Source: an uncultured Clostridia bacterium
Lineage (GTDB): Bacteria; Bacillota; Clostridia; Lachnospirales; Lachnospiraceae
Direction: 5' to 3'
NCBI GenBank assembly: GCA_946623485.1
Contig: CAMORF010000007.1
Coordinates: 1 to 19,575 of the forward strand
DNA length: 19,575 bases
In this document: positions 1-8,225 of the stretch, piece by piece
Layout of the letters: every line of letters begins with the position of its first letter
How positions within the stretch are numbered: the first letter of the stretch is position 1
Translations under genes and position numbers: made by a program
The notes under the pieces: model-generated
Databases searched by the model: none
What the model was told of the DNA's origin: nothing
What the model saw: only the letters and a program-made list of their open reading frames with translations

Positions 1-75
1 ATAGTAGCGGAACGATCGACTGTTCAATTGGAAATCTATTTCGTTATCGAGTATAGCATAATTCGTTTACGATAA

Positions 76-999
76 TTACTCAAGAGCCGCAAGGCCTGCT
101 TCCGCAACAGAAGTATCTTCCGCTACGCTTCCGCCGGATACACCGATGCCGCCGATCTGTACGCCTTCCCCATTGTAGATGGGTATGCCGCCGCCGAATT
201 CAACGATACGGCCCGCATGCTGCACAGCGATTCCCTGTAGCTCCGCGCCTTCGATGGCAAGATCCTTAACGTCAGCGCTGGGCATTTTAAGGGAAACAGC
301 GGTGAAAGCCTTGTTGGGAGCGATCTCGAGGCTGGCGAGCAGAGAGTTCTCCATCCTGTGAAGAAGTACAAGATTTCCGCCCATATCGACAACGCTGATA
401 ACCATCGGGACATTGATCTCAACAGCCTTCTCCTGAGCAGCCTGCACCATAAGCATAGCCTTGTCGAGCAGTTCTCCGCCTGAAGCAGTCAGTTCAGGAT
501 CTTCCTGAGCTTCATAAGCATCAAGTCCGGCCTGTGCTACAGAAGAATCCTCTGCTACGCTGCCGCCTGATACGCCGATGCCACCGATCTGCACACCGTC
601 GGGATCGATGATCGGGAAGCCGCCGCCGAATTCAACGATACGGCCTGCGTGCTGCACTGCAACACCCTGCAGTTCAGCGCCTTCAACTGCAAGATCCTTT
701 ACGTCTGCGCTGGGCATCTTCAGAGAAACAGCGGTGTAAGCCTTGTTCTGTGAAATTTCCATGCTGGCCAGCAGAGAACCTTCCATTCTATGGAACAGGA
801 CAACATTGCCGTCCATATCCATAACCGTGATCACCATGGGAACATCGATCTCTTCTGCCTTGTTCATGGAAGCCTTCACCATGACCTGGGCAGCGTCCAG
901 AAGCTCGCCGTTCTTCACAGAAGCCTCTTCCGCCAGCGCTGCAGTGCTTACAGTTGCAAGCATAGCGCATCCAAGCAGCATTCCAAGCAGTTTTCTCAT
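76..999 (-). CDS. Secreted tandem HbpS/GlcG-like (DUF336) protein
   Basis: The product is 307 aa from the ATG at 999, which has an AAAGGAG site 9 bases upstream; the open frame runs further up, but without a ribosome site. Residues 1-23 form a signal peptide (MRK, a hydrophobic core, then AxA before EE), so the protein is probably exported. Two HbpS/GlcG-type domains follow, about 31-163 and 175-307, joined by an 11-residue linker. Each carries the VPMVI strand, a DxxGN turn, a KMPSADVKDLA segment, EFGGG and a GIGVSGG loop. Family members bind haem or corrinoid-like cofactors (HbpS, PduO C-terminal domain) or have no known role (GlcG). It is the last gene of the redox operon, 146 bases after the APH-fold kinase. 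Function here is not known; a haem- or redox-related extracellular role is inference only. It shows no lipobox, so it is not an obvious lipoprotein. Confidence 0.88.
   Translation of the reverse strand: MRKLLGMLLGCAMLATVSTAALAEEASVKNGELLDAAQVMVKASMNKAEEIDVPMVITVMDMDGNVVLFHRMEGSLLASMEISQNKAYTAVSLKMPSADVKDLAVEGAELQGVAVQHAGRIVEFGGGFPIIDPDGVQIGGIGVSGGSVAEDSSVAQAGLDAYEAQEDPELTASGGELLDKAMLMVQAAQEKAVEINVPMVISVVDMGGNLVLLHRMENSLLASLEIAPNKAFTAVSLKMPSADVKDLAIEGAELQGIAVQHAGRIVEFGGGIPIYNGEGVQIGGIGVSGGSVAEDTSVAEAGLAALE
79..909 (-). repeat. Internal tandem duplication inside the HbpS-like gene
   Basis: Two copies of a 133-codon unit lie at 511-909 (first domain) and 79-477 (second domain). A hand alignment without gaps gives 103 identical residues of 133, about 77%. 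The stretch from VSLKMPSADVK to EFGGG is nearly unchanged, whereas the first 30 residues and the PIxxxxG loop differ more. The two copies differ at many positions, so this is a real duplication and not an assembly artefact. Confidence 0.9.
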
Positions 1000-1107
1000 T
1001 GTCGTTTTCTCCTTTAAATATGTTGTCTGTATATTCCTTATCGTGCCTGGCGCACAGATAAGTCCATTCTCTTCAGTTAGCCCGCATTGCATGGCAGACC
1101 ACGGTAT

Positions 1108-1133
1108 CGCGGCTTTGCATAAGCAAAGCCGCG
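1108..1133 (-). other. Perfect 11-bp hairpin between APH kinase 1 and the HbpS gene
   Basis: CGCGGCTTTGC and GCAAAGCCGCG flank a 4-base loop. The hairpin begins 13 bases after the stop codon of the upstream kinase gene. No T-run follows on either strand, so it is not a standard intrinsic terminator. It may be an RNA-processing or stability element, or a weak terminator that reduces expression of the last gene. Confidence 0.55.
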
Positions 1134-1145
1134 GACTCATATACA

Positions 1146-1898
1146 TTATTGGTACTCAGCTACGCTGATCCACTTCTCCAGCAGCTCCCGCTCGGATTCT
1201 TTGTGTTTAGTCAGCTGCTGGGCAGCGACCACGGGCATCCAGGTCTGCACATACTGGATAGCCATATCGGCCTTTTTGCAGAAAAGATGCAGATACTTGT
1301 CCGCCAGCTCCGGGCGCTCAAGTGAATAGTGCAGATAGGTTATGGCGGCGTCAGCGCCGGCGTTACCGGAACTTGCGTGGGCCCAGTCGAGGATGCACCA
1401 GCTTCCGTCCTCATGAATTACGATGTTCGAGGGCACCAGATCACCGTGGCACAGCTTTGTGTGAGGAGCCATGCTGTGTACCCTCTGCAGCAGCTCATAA
1501 CGGGTGCTGGCATCGATCTCGGTGAGTGTCTGTATCGCGTCGATCATCTTCTGGCGCGTATTGCGCAGATGCGGCACGCGGTATCTGCCTGTATCGAGCT
1601 GGATATTCACCAGCTTTTCAAGGTATTCATCGGCATTGTCCGGATTTTCATCCATCAGCTCCGAGAGTGTCTTACCGGAGACATACTCCATGGCTATGCT
1701 CCATCCGCCGTTTTCAGACAGCATCACTCCAAGCAGCTTCGGCACTGGTACGCCCGCGTCCTCCACGCATGCGTGGATATAAGCCTCATTCAGCACCAAC
1801 GACATCGGATGGGAAGCAGTGAATTCCTTGACGATGCGGCTGCCTTCCCTGTAGACCGTCTTGTATGCGGTCTGTTCAATAATGATTCTTTCAGACAT
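1146..1898 (-). CDS. APH/choline-kinase-fold phosphotransferase (kinase 1)
   Basis: The product is 250 aa. The start at 1898 follows an AAAGGAG site. The kinase catalytic loop is intact: HGDLVPSN at 151-158 gives the H-x-D and N residues, and ILDW at 169-172 gives the metal-binding D171. An EYVSGKTL hinge-like segment lies near 71-78. This is the APH family fold (PF01636-like), which includes aminoglycoside, choline, homoserine and methylthioribose kinases. It is clearly homologous to the second kinase at 12132-12911, with matching WMPVVAA/WLPLVAA and SERELL/RERELL C-terminal segments. It lies 73 bases after adhE with no terminator between, so it is probably cotranscribed. The substrate is unknown. 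An antibiotic-resistance role is unlikely given the setting; a metabolic or regulatory phosphorylation is the better guess. Confidence 0.85.
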   Translation of the reverse strand: MSERIIIEQTAYKTVYREGSRIVKEFTASHPMSLVLNEAYIHACVEDAGVPVPKLLGVMLSENGGWSIAMEYVSGKTLSELMDENPDNADEYLEKLVNIQLDTGRYRVPHLRNTRQKMIDAIQTLTEIDASTRYELLQRVHSMAPHTKLCHGDLVPSNIVIHEDGSWCILDWAHASSGNAGADAAITYLHYSLERPELADKYLHLFCKKADMAIQYVQTWMPVVAAQQLTKHKESERELLEKWISVAEYQ

Positions 1899-1971
1899 AT
1901 CAAATGCTCCTTTATCATCTATGGTTCCTAACCCGTCAGATGTTCTAAATCTGTCAGATCATCCCCGGCCA

Positions 1972-4596
1972 TCAGATCTTTTCTGCTTCTTTGGTGGGTT
2001 TTCCGTAGTATGCCAGCAGGTAAAGCTGTTTTATCTCGCTCATCAGCGGATAGCGCGGATTAGCTCCGGTGCACTGATCATTGAAAGCGTTCTCCGTCAT
2101 CTCGTCCAGCGTAGCGAGGAAATCCTCCTCCTTCACGCCGAAGTCCCTTATCGACGCCGGAATGCCGATCGTCTTTTTAAGTTCCTCGACCTTGTCGATA
2201 AGCAAGTCAAAGGTCTTTTTGTCATCCTTGCCGGAAAGTCCGTTGTAGCGGGCAACGTCACAGTAACGCTGCAGAGTGTGCGGATACTCGTACTGCGGGA
2301 AAGTGCCCATCTTCGTCGGAGTCTCGCTGGCATTGTAGCGCATAACATAAGTCAGAATCAGCGCGTTTGCAACGCCGTGCGGGATATGATGATACGCGCC
2401 GAGCTTGTGGGCCATTGAATGGTTCAGTCCAAGGAACGCATTCGCGAATGCCTCGCCTGCGAGCGTTGAGGCCATAGCCATATGCTCTCTTGCTCTGGGT
2501 GCTTTCGCGCCGAGCTCATAGGCTTCCGGCAGATTGTCAAATACCAGTTTGGTAGCCTTGAGCGCGATGCCGTCGGTCATGTCGGACGCCATCACAGAGA
2601 CGTATGCTTCAAGAGCGTGAGTCATTACGTCAATACCCGAAGCGCTGGTCAGTCCCTTAGGCTGGTTCATCATGTTGTCCACATCCACGATAGCCATGTC
2701 GGGCATCAGCTCATAGTCGGCAAGCGGCCATTTGGTACCGGTCTCAGCGTCTGTGATGATAGCGAAAGGCGTCACTTCGCTTCCTGTACCCGAGGAAGTC
2801 GGGATCGCAACAAAGTATGCTTTTTTGCCCATTTCCGGATAGGTATAGACTCTCTTTCTGATATCCATGAAGTCCATTGCCATATCCTCAAAGGATGCAT
2901 CCGGATGCTCGTAAAGCACCCACATGATCTTTGCCGCATCCATTGCTGACCCGCCGCCAAGAGCAATGATCACATCCGGCTCGAAAGAGCGTATCTGCTT
3001 CACGCCCTCCAGCGCACACTGAAGCGTCGGGTCCGGGGCTACATCCCAGAAGCAGCTGTACTGAATATTCATCTCATTCAGCTTGTCCTCGATGGGCCTG
3101 ACATATCCGTTGTGATACAGGAACTGGTCGGTGACGATGAAAGCCTTGCGCTTGTGCATTACCGTGCCCAGCTCATCCAGAGCCACACTCATACATCCAC
3201 GCTTGAAATATACCTTTTCAGGCAGCCGCAGCCAAAGCATGTTCTCTCTCCTTTCAGCCACTGTCTTAATGTTCAGAAGATCAAAAGCGCCAACGTTATG
3301 GGACACGCTGTTGCCTCCCCAGCTGCCGCACCCCAAAGTCAGCGAAGGAGTCAGCTTAAAGTTGTAAAGATCTCCTATGCCGCCGTGGCTGGAGGGCGTA
3401 TTGATAACGATACGGCACGCATGCATGCGGTGAGCGTGCTCCGCCATCTTTTCCTTCTCGGATGTGTCGATGAAAAGAGATGCCGTATGTCCCGGACCGC
3501 CGTCCATCAGAAGCTGCTCTGACTTTTGCAGCGCATCCTCGAAATCCGCAGCCTTGTACATTGCCAGCACAGGACTGAGCTTCTCATGAGCGAAGGGTTC
3601 TGAAATATCGGTACTCTTTACCTCGCCTATCAGGATTTTGGTCTTCTCCGGTACCTTCACTCCCGCTAATTTCGCAATGGTATACGCGCTCTGTCCGACG
3701 ATCTTTGCGTTGACGCCGCCGTTGATGATGACCGTGCTGCCGACCTTTTCTATCTCCTCTCCCTTCAGGAAATAGCAACCGCGGCGTTCAAATTCATCTC
3801 TCACTTCATCATAAATGTCCTCAAGCACCGTGACTGACTGCTCCGAAGCGCAGATCATGCCGTTGTCGAAGGTCTTGGAGTGAATGATAGAGTTTACGGC
3901 AAGTTTTATATCGGCACTGCTGTCAATGATTACGGGGACGTTTCCCGCGCCGACGCCCAGGGCGGGCTTACCGGAGGAATAGGCAGCCCGCACCATACCG
4001 GGTCCGCCGGTGGCAAGAATAATGTCGGCTTCCTTCATAACCATATTGGTGAGTTCCAGTGACGGTTCTTCTATCCAGCCGATTATGTCCTTAGGCGCGC
4101 CAGCTGCGACAGCTGCCTCATAAACGATCTGTGCCGCCGCGATGGTGCTTTTCTTTGCCCTTGGATGGGGACTGATAATAATCGCGTTTCTGGTCTTCAG
4201 ACAGATCAGCGTCTTGAAGATCGCCGTGGATGTCGGGTTTGTGGTTGGAATTACAGCGGCCACCAGCCCTATCGGCTCAGCCACCTTCTTTATGCCGAAA
4301 GCCGTATCCTCTTCGATCACACCGCAGGTCTTTGTGCGACGATAGGCATTATAAATATATTCCGCGGCGTAGTGGTTCTTGATGACCTTGTCCTCCATCA
4401 CGCCCATTCCTGTCTCTTCCACGGCCATTCTCGCCAAGGGGATCCTTGCCTTGTTTGCCGCCATTGCCGCGGCCTGGAAGATCTTATCTACTTGTTCCTG
4501 TGAATACTTTCCGAACTCACGCTGAGCGGCGCGCATGGCCGCAAGCTTCGCTTCAAGCTGCTCTGTTCCGATCATTTCATTATTCTTCTCTGGCAT
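1972..4596 (-). CDS. adhE: Bifunctional acetaldehyde-CoA/alcohol dehydrogenase
   Basis: The product is 874 aa, full length for AdhE. It reduces acetyl-CoA to acetaldehyde and then ethanol with two NADH, and forms cytoplasmic spirosome filaments in known members. The N-terminal aldehyde dehydrogenase half (about 1-440) has the catalytic cysteine C249 in ICASEQS. The C-terminal iron alcohol dehydrogenase half (about 455-870) has GGGSAMDAAK at 547-556 and the iron ligands D656, H660, H726 and H740, each offset by three from the E. coli enzyme. The start at 4596 has an AAGGAC site. It follows hydA by 42 bases, so ethanol formation and H2 formation are probably made from one transcript. All active-site residues I can check are present. 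NADH-linked AdhE is a common Rex target in Clostridia. Confidence 0.98.
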   Translation of the reverse strand: MPEKNNEMIGTEQLEAKLAAMRAAQREFGKYSQEQVDKIFQAAAMAANKARIPLARMAVEETGMGVMEDKVIKNHYAAEYIYNAYRRTKTCGVIEEDTAFGIKKVAEPIGLVAAVIPTTNPTSTAIFKTLICLKTRNAIIISPHPRAKKSTIAAAQIVYEAAVAAGAPKDIIGWIEEPSLELTNMVMKEADIILATGGPGMVRAAYSSGKPALGVGAGNVPVIIDSSADIKLAVNSIIHSKTFDNGMICASEQSVTVLEDIYDEVRDEFERRGCYFLKGEEIEKVGSTVIINGGVNAKIVGQSAYTIAKLAGVKVPEKTKILIGEVKSTDISEPFAHEKLSPVLAMYKAADFEDALQKSEQLLMDGGPGHTASLFIDTSEKEKMAEHAHRMHACRIVINTPSSHGGIGDLYNFKLTPSLTLGCGSWGGNSVSHNVGAFDLLNIKTVAERRENMLWLRLPEKVYFKRGCMSVALDELGTVMHKRKAFIVTDQFLYHNGYVRPIEDKLNEMNIQYSCFWDVAPDPTLQCALEGVKQIRSFEPDVIIALGGGSAMDAAKIMWVLYEHPDASFEDMAMDFMDIRKRVYTYPEMGKKAYFVAIPTSSGTGSEVTPFAIITDAETGTKWPLADYELMPDMAIVDVDNMMNQPKGLTSASGIDVMTHALEAYVSVMASDMTDGIALKATKLVFDNLPEAYELGAKAPRAREHMAMASTLAGEAFANAFLGLNHSMAHKLGAYHHIPHGVANALILTYVMRYNASETPTKMGTFPQYEYPHTLQRYCDVARYNGLSGKDDKKTFDLLIDKVEELKKTIGIPASIRDFGVKEEDFLATLDEMTENAFNDQCTGANPRYPLMSEIKQLYLLAYYGKPTKEAEKI

Positions 4597-4638
4597 ATTT
4601 GTCCTTCACCCTTTCAAGGTTTATTGCTGCTTAAATGT

Positions 4639-6345
4639 TCATTGATTCTGATACTCAACATGCAGCAGCTCATGCTGCCGCCCTTTAAGCAGGCCGCTGT
4701 AAAGCTCCTTCATCAACGGGTTATCCTGGCTGCGCTTAATGGCGCTGATACTGTCTGTCCTGTACAGTCCCTCGCCCCTCTTTACACGGTGGCGCTGCGA
4801 GATGTAAGGCTGACCCGCGCCGCTGACACATCCGCCGGGACAGGCCATGACCTCCACAAGATCATATGAAGCCTCACCTAACTGAAGTCTCTCGAGCAGC
4901 TTCGCCGCATTTCCCAGACCGCTGACGACCGCGATCTTAAGCTCCCTGTCTTTGTACGGTATTACAGCCTCTTTAACGGAATCCATACCGCGTACTCCGG
5001 TGTAGCTGATCTGTGCCAGTGTAGTGCGGTTGTTGTCCGAAGCTATCTTTCGAAGCACCGCTTCAGTCACGCCTCCGGTAACGCCGAAGATAATTCCGGC
5101 GCCCGACATGGTCCCGAACGGTATGTCCACGCTCTCCGGCTGCAGCTCATTAAACACGATCCCGGATTCCCGAATCATCTTTATAAGTTCCTGCGTCGTG
5201 ATGACCTTGTCGGTGCCCTGCCCGTACTGTGTCTTGAACTCATCCCGTCCGGCCTCGAATTTCTTTGCCGTACAGGGCATCAGCGCCAGATGACAGTGCC
5301 GCTTTTTTCCTTCCGGGAGGTTTTCTCTGTAATATGCCTTTATAACAGCCGAAAACATGCTCATAGGGCTGCGGCAGGTAGACACATTCGGGAGGAACTG
5401 CGGATACTTCTTTTCAACATACTGCACCCATGCCGGGCAGCAGGATGTGAACAGCGGCACCTTACCACCCTGCTCCAGACGCTTCGTGAACTCGTTCGCC
5501 TCCTCAATGACTGTCAGATCCGCTCCCGTCGAAGTGTCGAACACCTCATCAAAGCCCATCCTGTGCAGTGCGGCAACGATCAACCCCATCGCGTTATCGC
5601 CCTCATTGAGGCCAAGCTGTTCTCCGATTCCCACGCGGACTGCAGGAGCTATCTCGCAGGTCACGAAAGTTTCCGGATCGTCAAGCATATCCCAGACATC
5701 CGCGGTGTCATCGCGCACGATTATCGCGCCGGTAGGACAGGCTACCGCGCACTGTCCGCAGCCTACGCAGGGCGACTTGGCCAGCGGCACTCCGAAAGCC
5801 GTCGAGATAACGGTGTTGCTTCCGCGCAGGGCAAAATCTATTGCGCCTACCTTCTGGACCTCATTGCACTCTCTTACACAGTCACCGCAGAGTATGCACT
5901 TTCCCGGTTCCTTTATGATGCACGGTGAAGATGCGTCCTGGGGCATATTCTCCCGGTTTTTCGGAAAGCGGATATCGTGAATGCCGAACTGGTTCGCAAG
6001 AGTCTGGAGCTTACAGTTTCCGGAATGAGCGCAGGTGGTGCAGTCCCGGCAATGCTCCGCAAGCAGCAGCTCCAGGATATTCTTGCGGTATCGGCGCAGG
6101 CGGCCGGTATTGGTACGGATCACCATTCCCTCTTCCGGAAGCGTGGAGCAGGCTGCCATAAGCCGTCCGCGTCCGTCCTCAACCATGCACATACGGCATG
6201 CGCCATAGATGGAAAGGTAGCTGTGGTAGCAGAACACAGGCATGATCGTGCCTACCTTGCTGATGACCTCAAGCAGATTGCGCTCGCCCTCTATCAGCAC
6301 CGGCACGCCGTCCACCGTCATCATATTTTTCATTTGCATGCTCAT
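4639..6345 (-). CDS. hydA: Catalytic [FeFe]-hydrogenase subunit of the NADH-linked HydABC complex
   Basis: The product is 568 aa. I chose the ATG at 6345 because it overlaps the hydB stop (ATGA) and sits just after AAAGGAGGAGG; ATGs two and four codons further in are possible. Domains in order are: [2Fe-2S] with C39, C50, C53, C66; His-Cys3 [4Fe-4S] with H98, C102, C105, C111; two ferredoxin-type clusters (C150/153/156/160 and C193/196/199/203); the H-cluster domain with TSCCPAW (C302, C303), MPCTAKKFE (C358, K361, E364) and EVMACPGGC (C502, C506); and the small-subunit-like tail to about 560. All proton-path and H-cluster residues are canonical, so it should be an active H2-forming or H2-oxidising enzyme. 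It lacks the extra C-terminal [2Fe-2S] domain of the Thermotoga maritima HydA. With HydB and HydC it fits the trimeric group A3-type complex. Confidence 0.96.
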   Translation of the reverse strand: MSMQMKNMMTVDGVPVLIEGERNLLEVISKVGTIMPVFCYHSYLSIYGACRMCMVEDGRGRLMAACSTLPEEGMVIRTNTGRLRRYRKNILELLLAEHCRDCTTCAHSGNCKLQTLANQFGIHDIRFPKNRENMPQDASSPCIIKEPGKCILCGDCVRECNEVQKVGAIDFALRGSNTVISTAFGVPLAKSPCVGCGQCAVACPTGAIIVRDDTADVWDMLDDPETFVTCEIAPAVRVGIGEQLGLNEGDNAMGLIVAALHRMGFDEVFDTSTGADLTVIEEANEFTKRLEQGGKVPLFTSCCPAWVQYVEKKYPQFLPNVSTCRSPMSMFSAVIKAYYRENLPEGKKRHCHLALMPCTAKKFEAGRDEFKTQYGQGTDKVITTQELIKMIRESGIVFNELQPESVDIPFGTMSGAGIIFGVTGGVTEAVLRKIASDNNRTTLAQISYTGVRGMDSVKEAVIPYKDRELKIAVVSGLGNAAKLLERLQLGEASYDLVEVMACPGGCVSGAGQPYISQRHRVKRGEGLYRTDSISAIKRSQDNPLMKELYSGLLKGRQHELLHVEYQNQ

Positions 6346-8225
6346 GCCTCCTCCTTTATAGCGCCGAACGCGCAATTTGTAATGCAGGCGCCGCATTTGA
6401 TGCACTTATCCTGATCAATGACGAAGGGCTTCTTAACTACGCCCGTGATGGCATTTACCGGACAGTTCCTGGCGCACTTGCTGCAGCCTCTGCACTTATC
6501 CTCGTCGATCACAAACCGACGCAGCTTCGCGCAGGCCCCTGCAGGACAGCGCTTTTCATATATGTGCGCCTCGTATTCCGAACGGAAGCTGTGGATGGTA
6601 GAAAGCACCGGGGATGGAGCCGTCTTTCCAAGGCCGCACAGAGCTGTGTTCGAGATAGTATCCGCCAGCTCTTCCAGAAGCTCGATATCACCGTCCTTTC
6701 CCTGTCCGGCCACGATACGCTCCAGTATCTCAAGCATCCGCTTTGTACCTTCACGGCATGGCACGCACTTGCCGCAGGATTCGTTCTGAGTAAAGTTCAT
6801 GAAGAATCTTGCAACCTCGACCATACAGGTACTGTCGTCCATAACCACCAGGCCGCCGGATCCGATCATGGCTCCGACTTTTTTCAGGCTGTCAAAGTCG
6901 AGGGGAATATCCAGCTCATTCTCAGTAAGGCAGCCGCCGGAAGGCCCGCCTATCTGCACTGCTTTGAACCGTCCGTCTCCGCGCATACCACCGCCTATGT
7001 CGAAGATGACTTCCCGGAGCGTGGTACCCATGGGCACTTCGATAAGGCCGGTATTGTTTATATTTCCTGTCAGAGCGAAAGCCTTCGTTCCAGGGCTTTT
7101 CTCCGGTCCGATGGACCTGTACCAGAGCGCGCCTTCAGTGATTATCATCGGCACATTGGCGTAGGTCTCTACATTATTAAGGTTTGTAGGCTTGCCGAAC
7201 AGCCCGTGTTCCACCGTGCGGGGAGGCTTCACCCTTGGCATTCCGCGCTTGCCCTCGATGGAAGCAGTCAGTGCGGAACCTTCGCCGCAGACAAACGCGC
7301 CGGCTCCGCGGTTGATATGCATATGGAAGGAGAAGCCGGTACCCAGTATGTCGTCGCCAAGCAGTCCGATCTCTTCTGCCTGTCTTATAGCTTCGCGCAG
7401 GCGGTCCACAGCAAGCGGATACTCCGCTCTTACGTAGATATAGCCATCGGATGAGCCGATAGCAATGCCTGCCAGGATCATGCCTTCTATAAGCCGGTGC
7501 GGATCTCCCTCCATAATAGAGCGGTCCATGAAGGCACCGGGGTCTCCCTCATCACCGTTGCATACAATGTACCTGGGTGTTTCCTTCTGTCTGGCACAGG
7601 ATTTCCACTTTCGTCCGGTCGGAAAGCCTCCGCCTCCTCTTCCGCGCAGATTAGAGGTCTCAACTTCGTCAAGGATCTCGCCCGGCGTCATGTCAAAGAG
7701 GGCTTTTTCCAGAGCCTTGTAGCCGTCCACGGCCAGATATTCCCTGATAGACAGGGCATTGATATGGCCGCAGTGCTCCAGCACCACCCTGTGCTGCTTC
7801 GCATAAAAAGGAATCTCGTCCTGCCTGCGGTATATCTCACCGTTCTGCCTGTAAGCAAGACGGTCAATACATTCTCCCTTGACGATCGTCACGTCCACGA
7901 TCTCCTCACAGTCCTCGAGCTTCACCCTTGTATACAGCCATCCCTGTGGCTCTATGCGCACGAGCGGGCCCATCTCACAAAATCCATGGCAGCCGCTCCT
8001 CTTTATACCGACCACATCGCCGTGAGGTTCATCCGCCAGCTCCACCTCCACCGGAATGTTTCGTTCTTCCATCAATTCCTGAAGCCGCGCGTAAATATCC
8101 AGCGAACCTCCTGCCACGCAGCCTGTTCCCCCGCATACCAGTATCTTCACCTTTTCCTTCGAAATAGCTTTTATGCATGCTTCGCGCAGGTCGGTCAAAT
8201 CCTGCCTGGATCTTAATTTCTTCAT
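6342..8225 (-). CDS. hydB: NuoF-like diaphorase subunit of the HydABC hydrogenase
   Basis: The product is 627 aa and starts at 8225 in an ATGA overlap with hydC, behind AAGGAGG. It takes the NAD(H) reaction of the hydrogenase. The layout is: an N-terminal thioredoxin-like [2Fe-2S] domain (C31, C36, C79, C83); the FMN site with GRGGGGFPTGRKW near 195-207; the NADH segment RGAGAFVCGEGSAL at 306-319; the NuoF [4Fe-4S] cluster (C484, C487, C490, C530); and two C-terminal ferredoxin clusters (C578/581/584/588 and C608/611/614/618). The extra ferredoxin tail distinguishes HydB-type subunits from complex I NuoF. C467, H554, C560 and C565 could be the zinc site described for flavin-bifurcating BfuABC-type complexes; that assignment is inference. 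Ferredoxin coupling cannot be proved from sequence, because close relatives include NADH-only enzymes. Confidence 0.96.
   Translation of the reverse strand: MKKLRSRQDLTDLREACIKAISKEKVKILVCGGTGCVAGGSLDIYARLQELMEERNIPVEVELADEPHGDVVGIKRSGCHGFCEMGPLVRIEPQGWLYTRVKLEDCEEIVDVTIVKGECIDRLAYRQNGEIYRRQDEIPFYAKQHRVVLEHCGHINALSIREYLAVDGYKALEKALFDMTPGEILDEVETSNLRGRGGGGFPTGRKWKSCARQKETPRYIVCNGDEGDPGAFMDRSIMEGDPHRLIEGMILAGIAIGSSDGYIYVRAEYPLAVDRLREAIRQAEEIGLLGDDILGTGFSFHMHINRGAGAFVCGEGSALTASIEGKRGMPRVKPPRTVEHGLFGKPTNLNNVETYANVPMIITEGALWYRSIGPEKSPGTKAFALTGNINNTGLIEVPMGTTLREVIFDIGGGMRGDGRFKAVQIGGPSGGCLTENELDIPLDFDSLKKVGAMIGSGGLVVMDDSTCMVEVARFFMNFTQNESCGKCVPCREGTKRMLEILERIVAGQGKDGDIELLEELADTISNTALCGLGKTAPSPVLSTIHSFRSEYEAHIYEKRCPAGACAKLRRFVIDEDKCRGCSKCARNCPVNAITGVVKKPFVIDQDKCIKCGACITNCAFGAIKEEA

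Noticed and set aside
1..75. Terminator or gene at the left edge
   Set aside because: Only a loose TTATCG/CGATAA repeat and a TATACT-like box are seen after the HbpS stop; neither is enough to call a feature.
79..909. Assembly duplication or frameshifted pair at the HbpS-like gene
   Set aside because: The frame is open throughout, and the two halves differ at 30 of 133 residues, so the duplication is genuine.
1000..1146. Extension of the HbpS-like gene upstream to 1146 (356 aa)
   Set aside because: The extra 49 residues precede a clear signal peptide and cover the intergenic hairpin. The AAAGGAG site fixes the start at 999.
1146..1898. Aminoglycoside resistance gene
   Set aside because: Only the general APH kinase fold is seen. 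The gene lies in a fermentation operon with a paralogue next to rex, and no mobile element is near.
6564..7454. Plus-strand open frame of 296 codons opposite hydB
   Set aside because: It is antisense to a complete NuoF-like gene; long shadow frames are expected in genes of this base composition.
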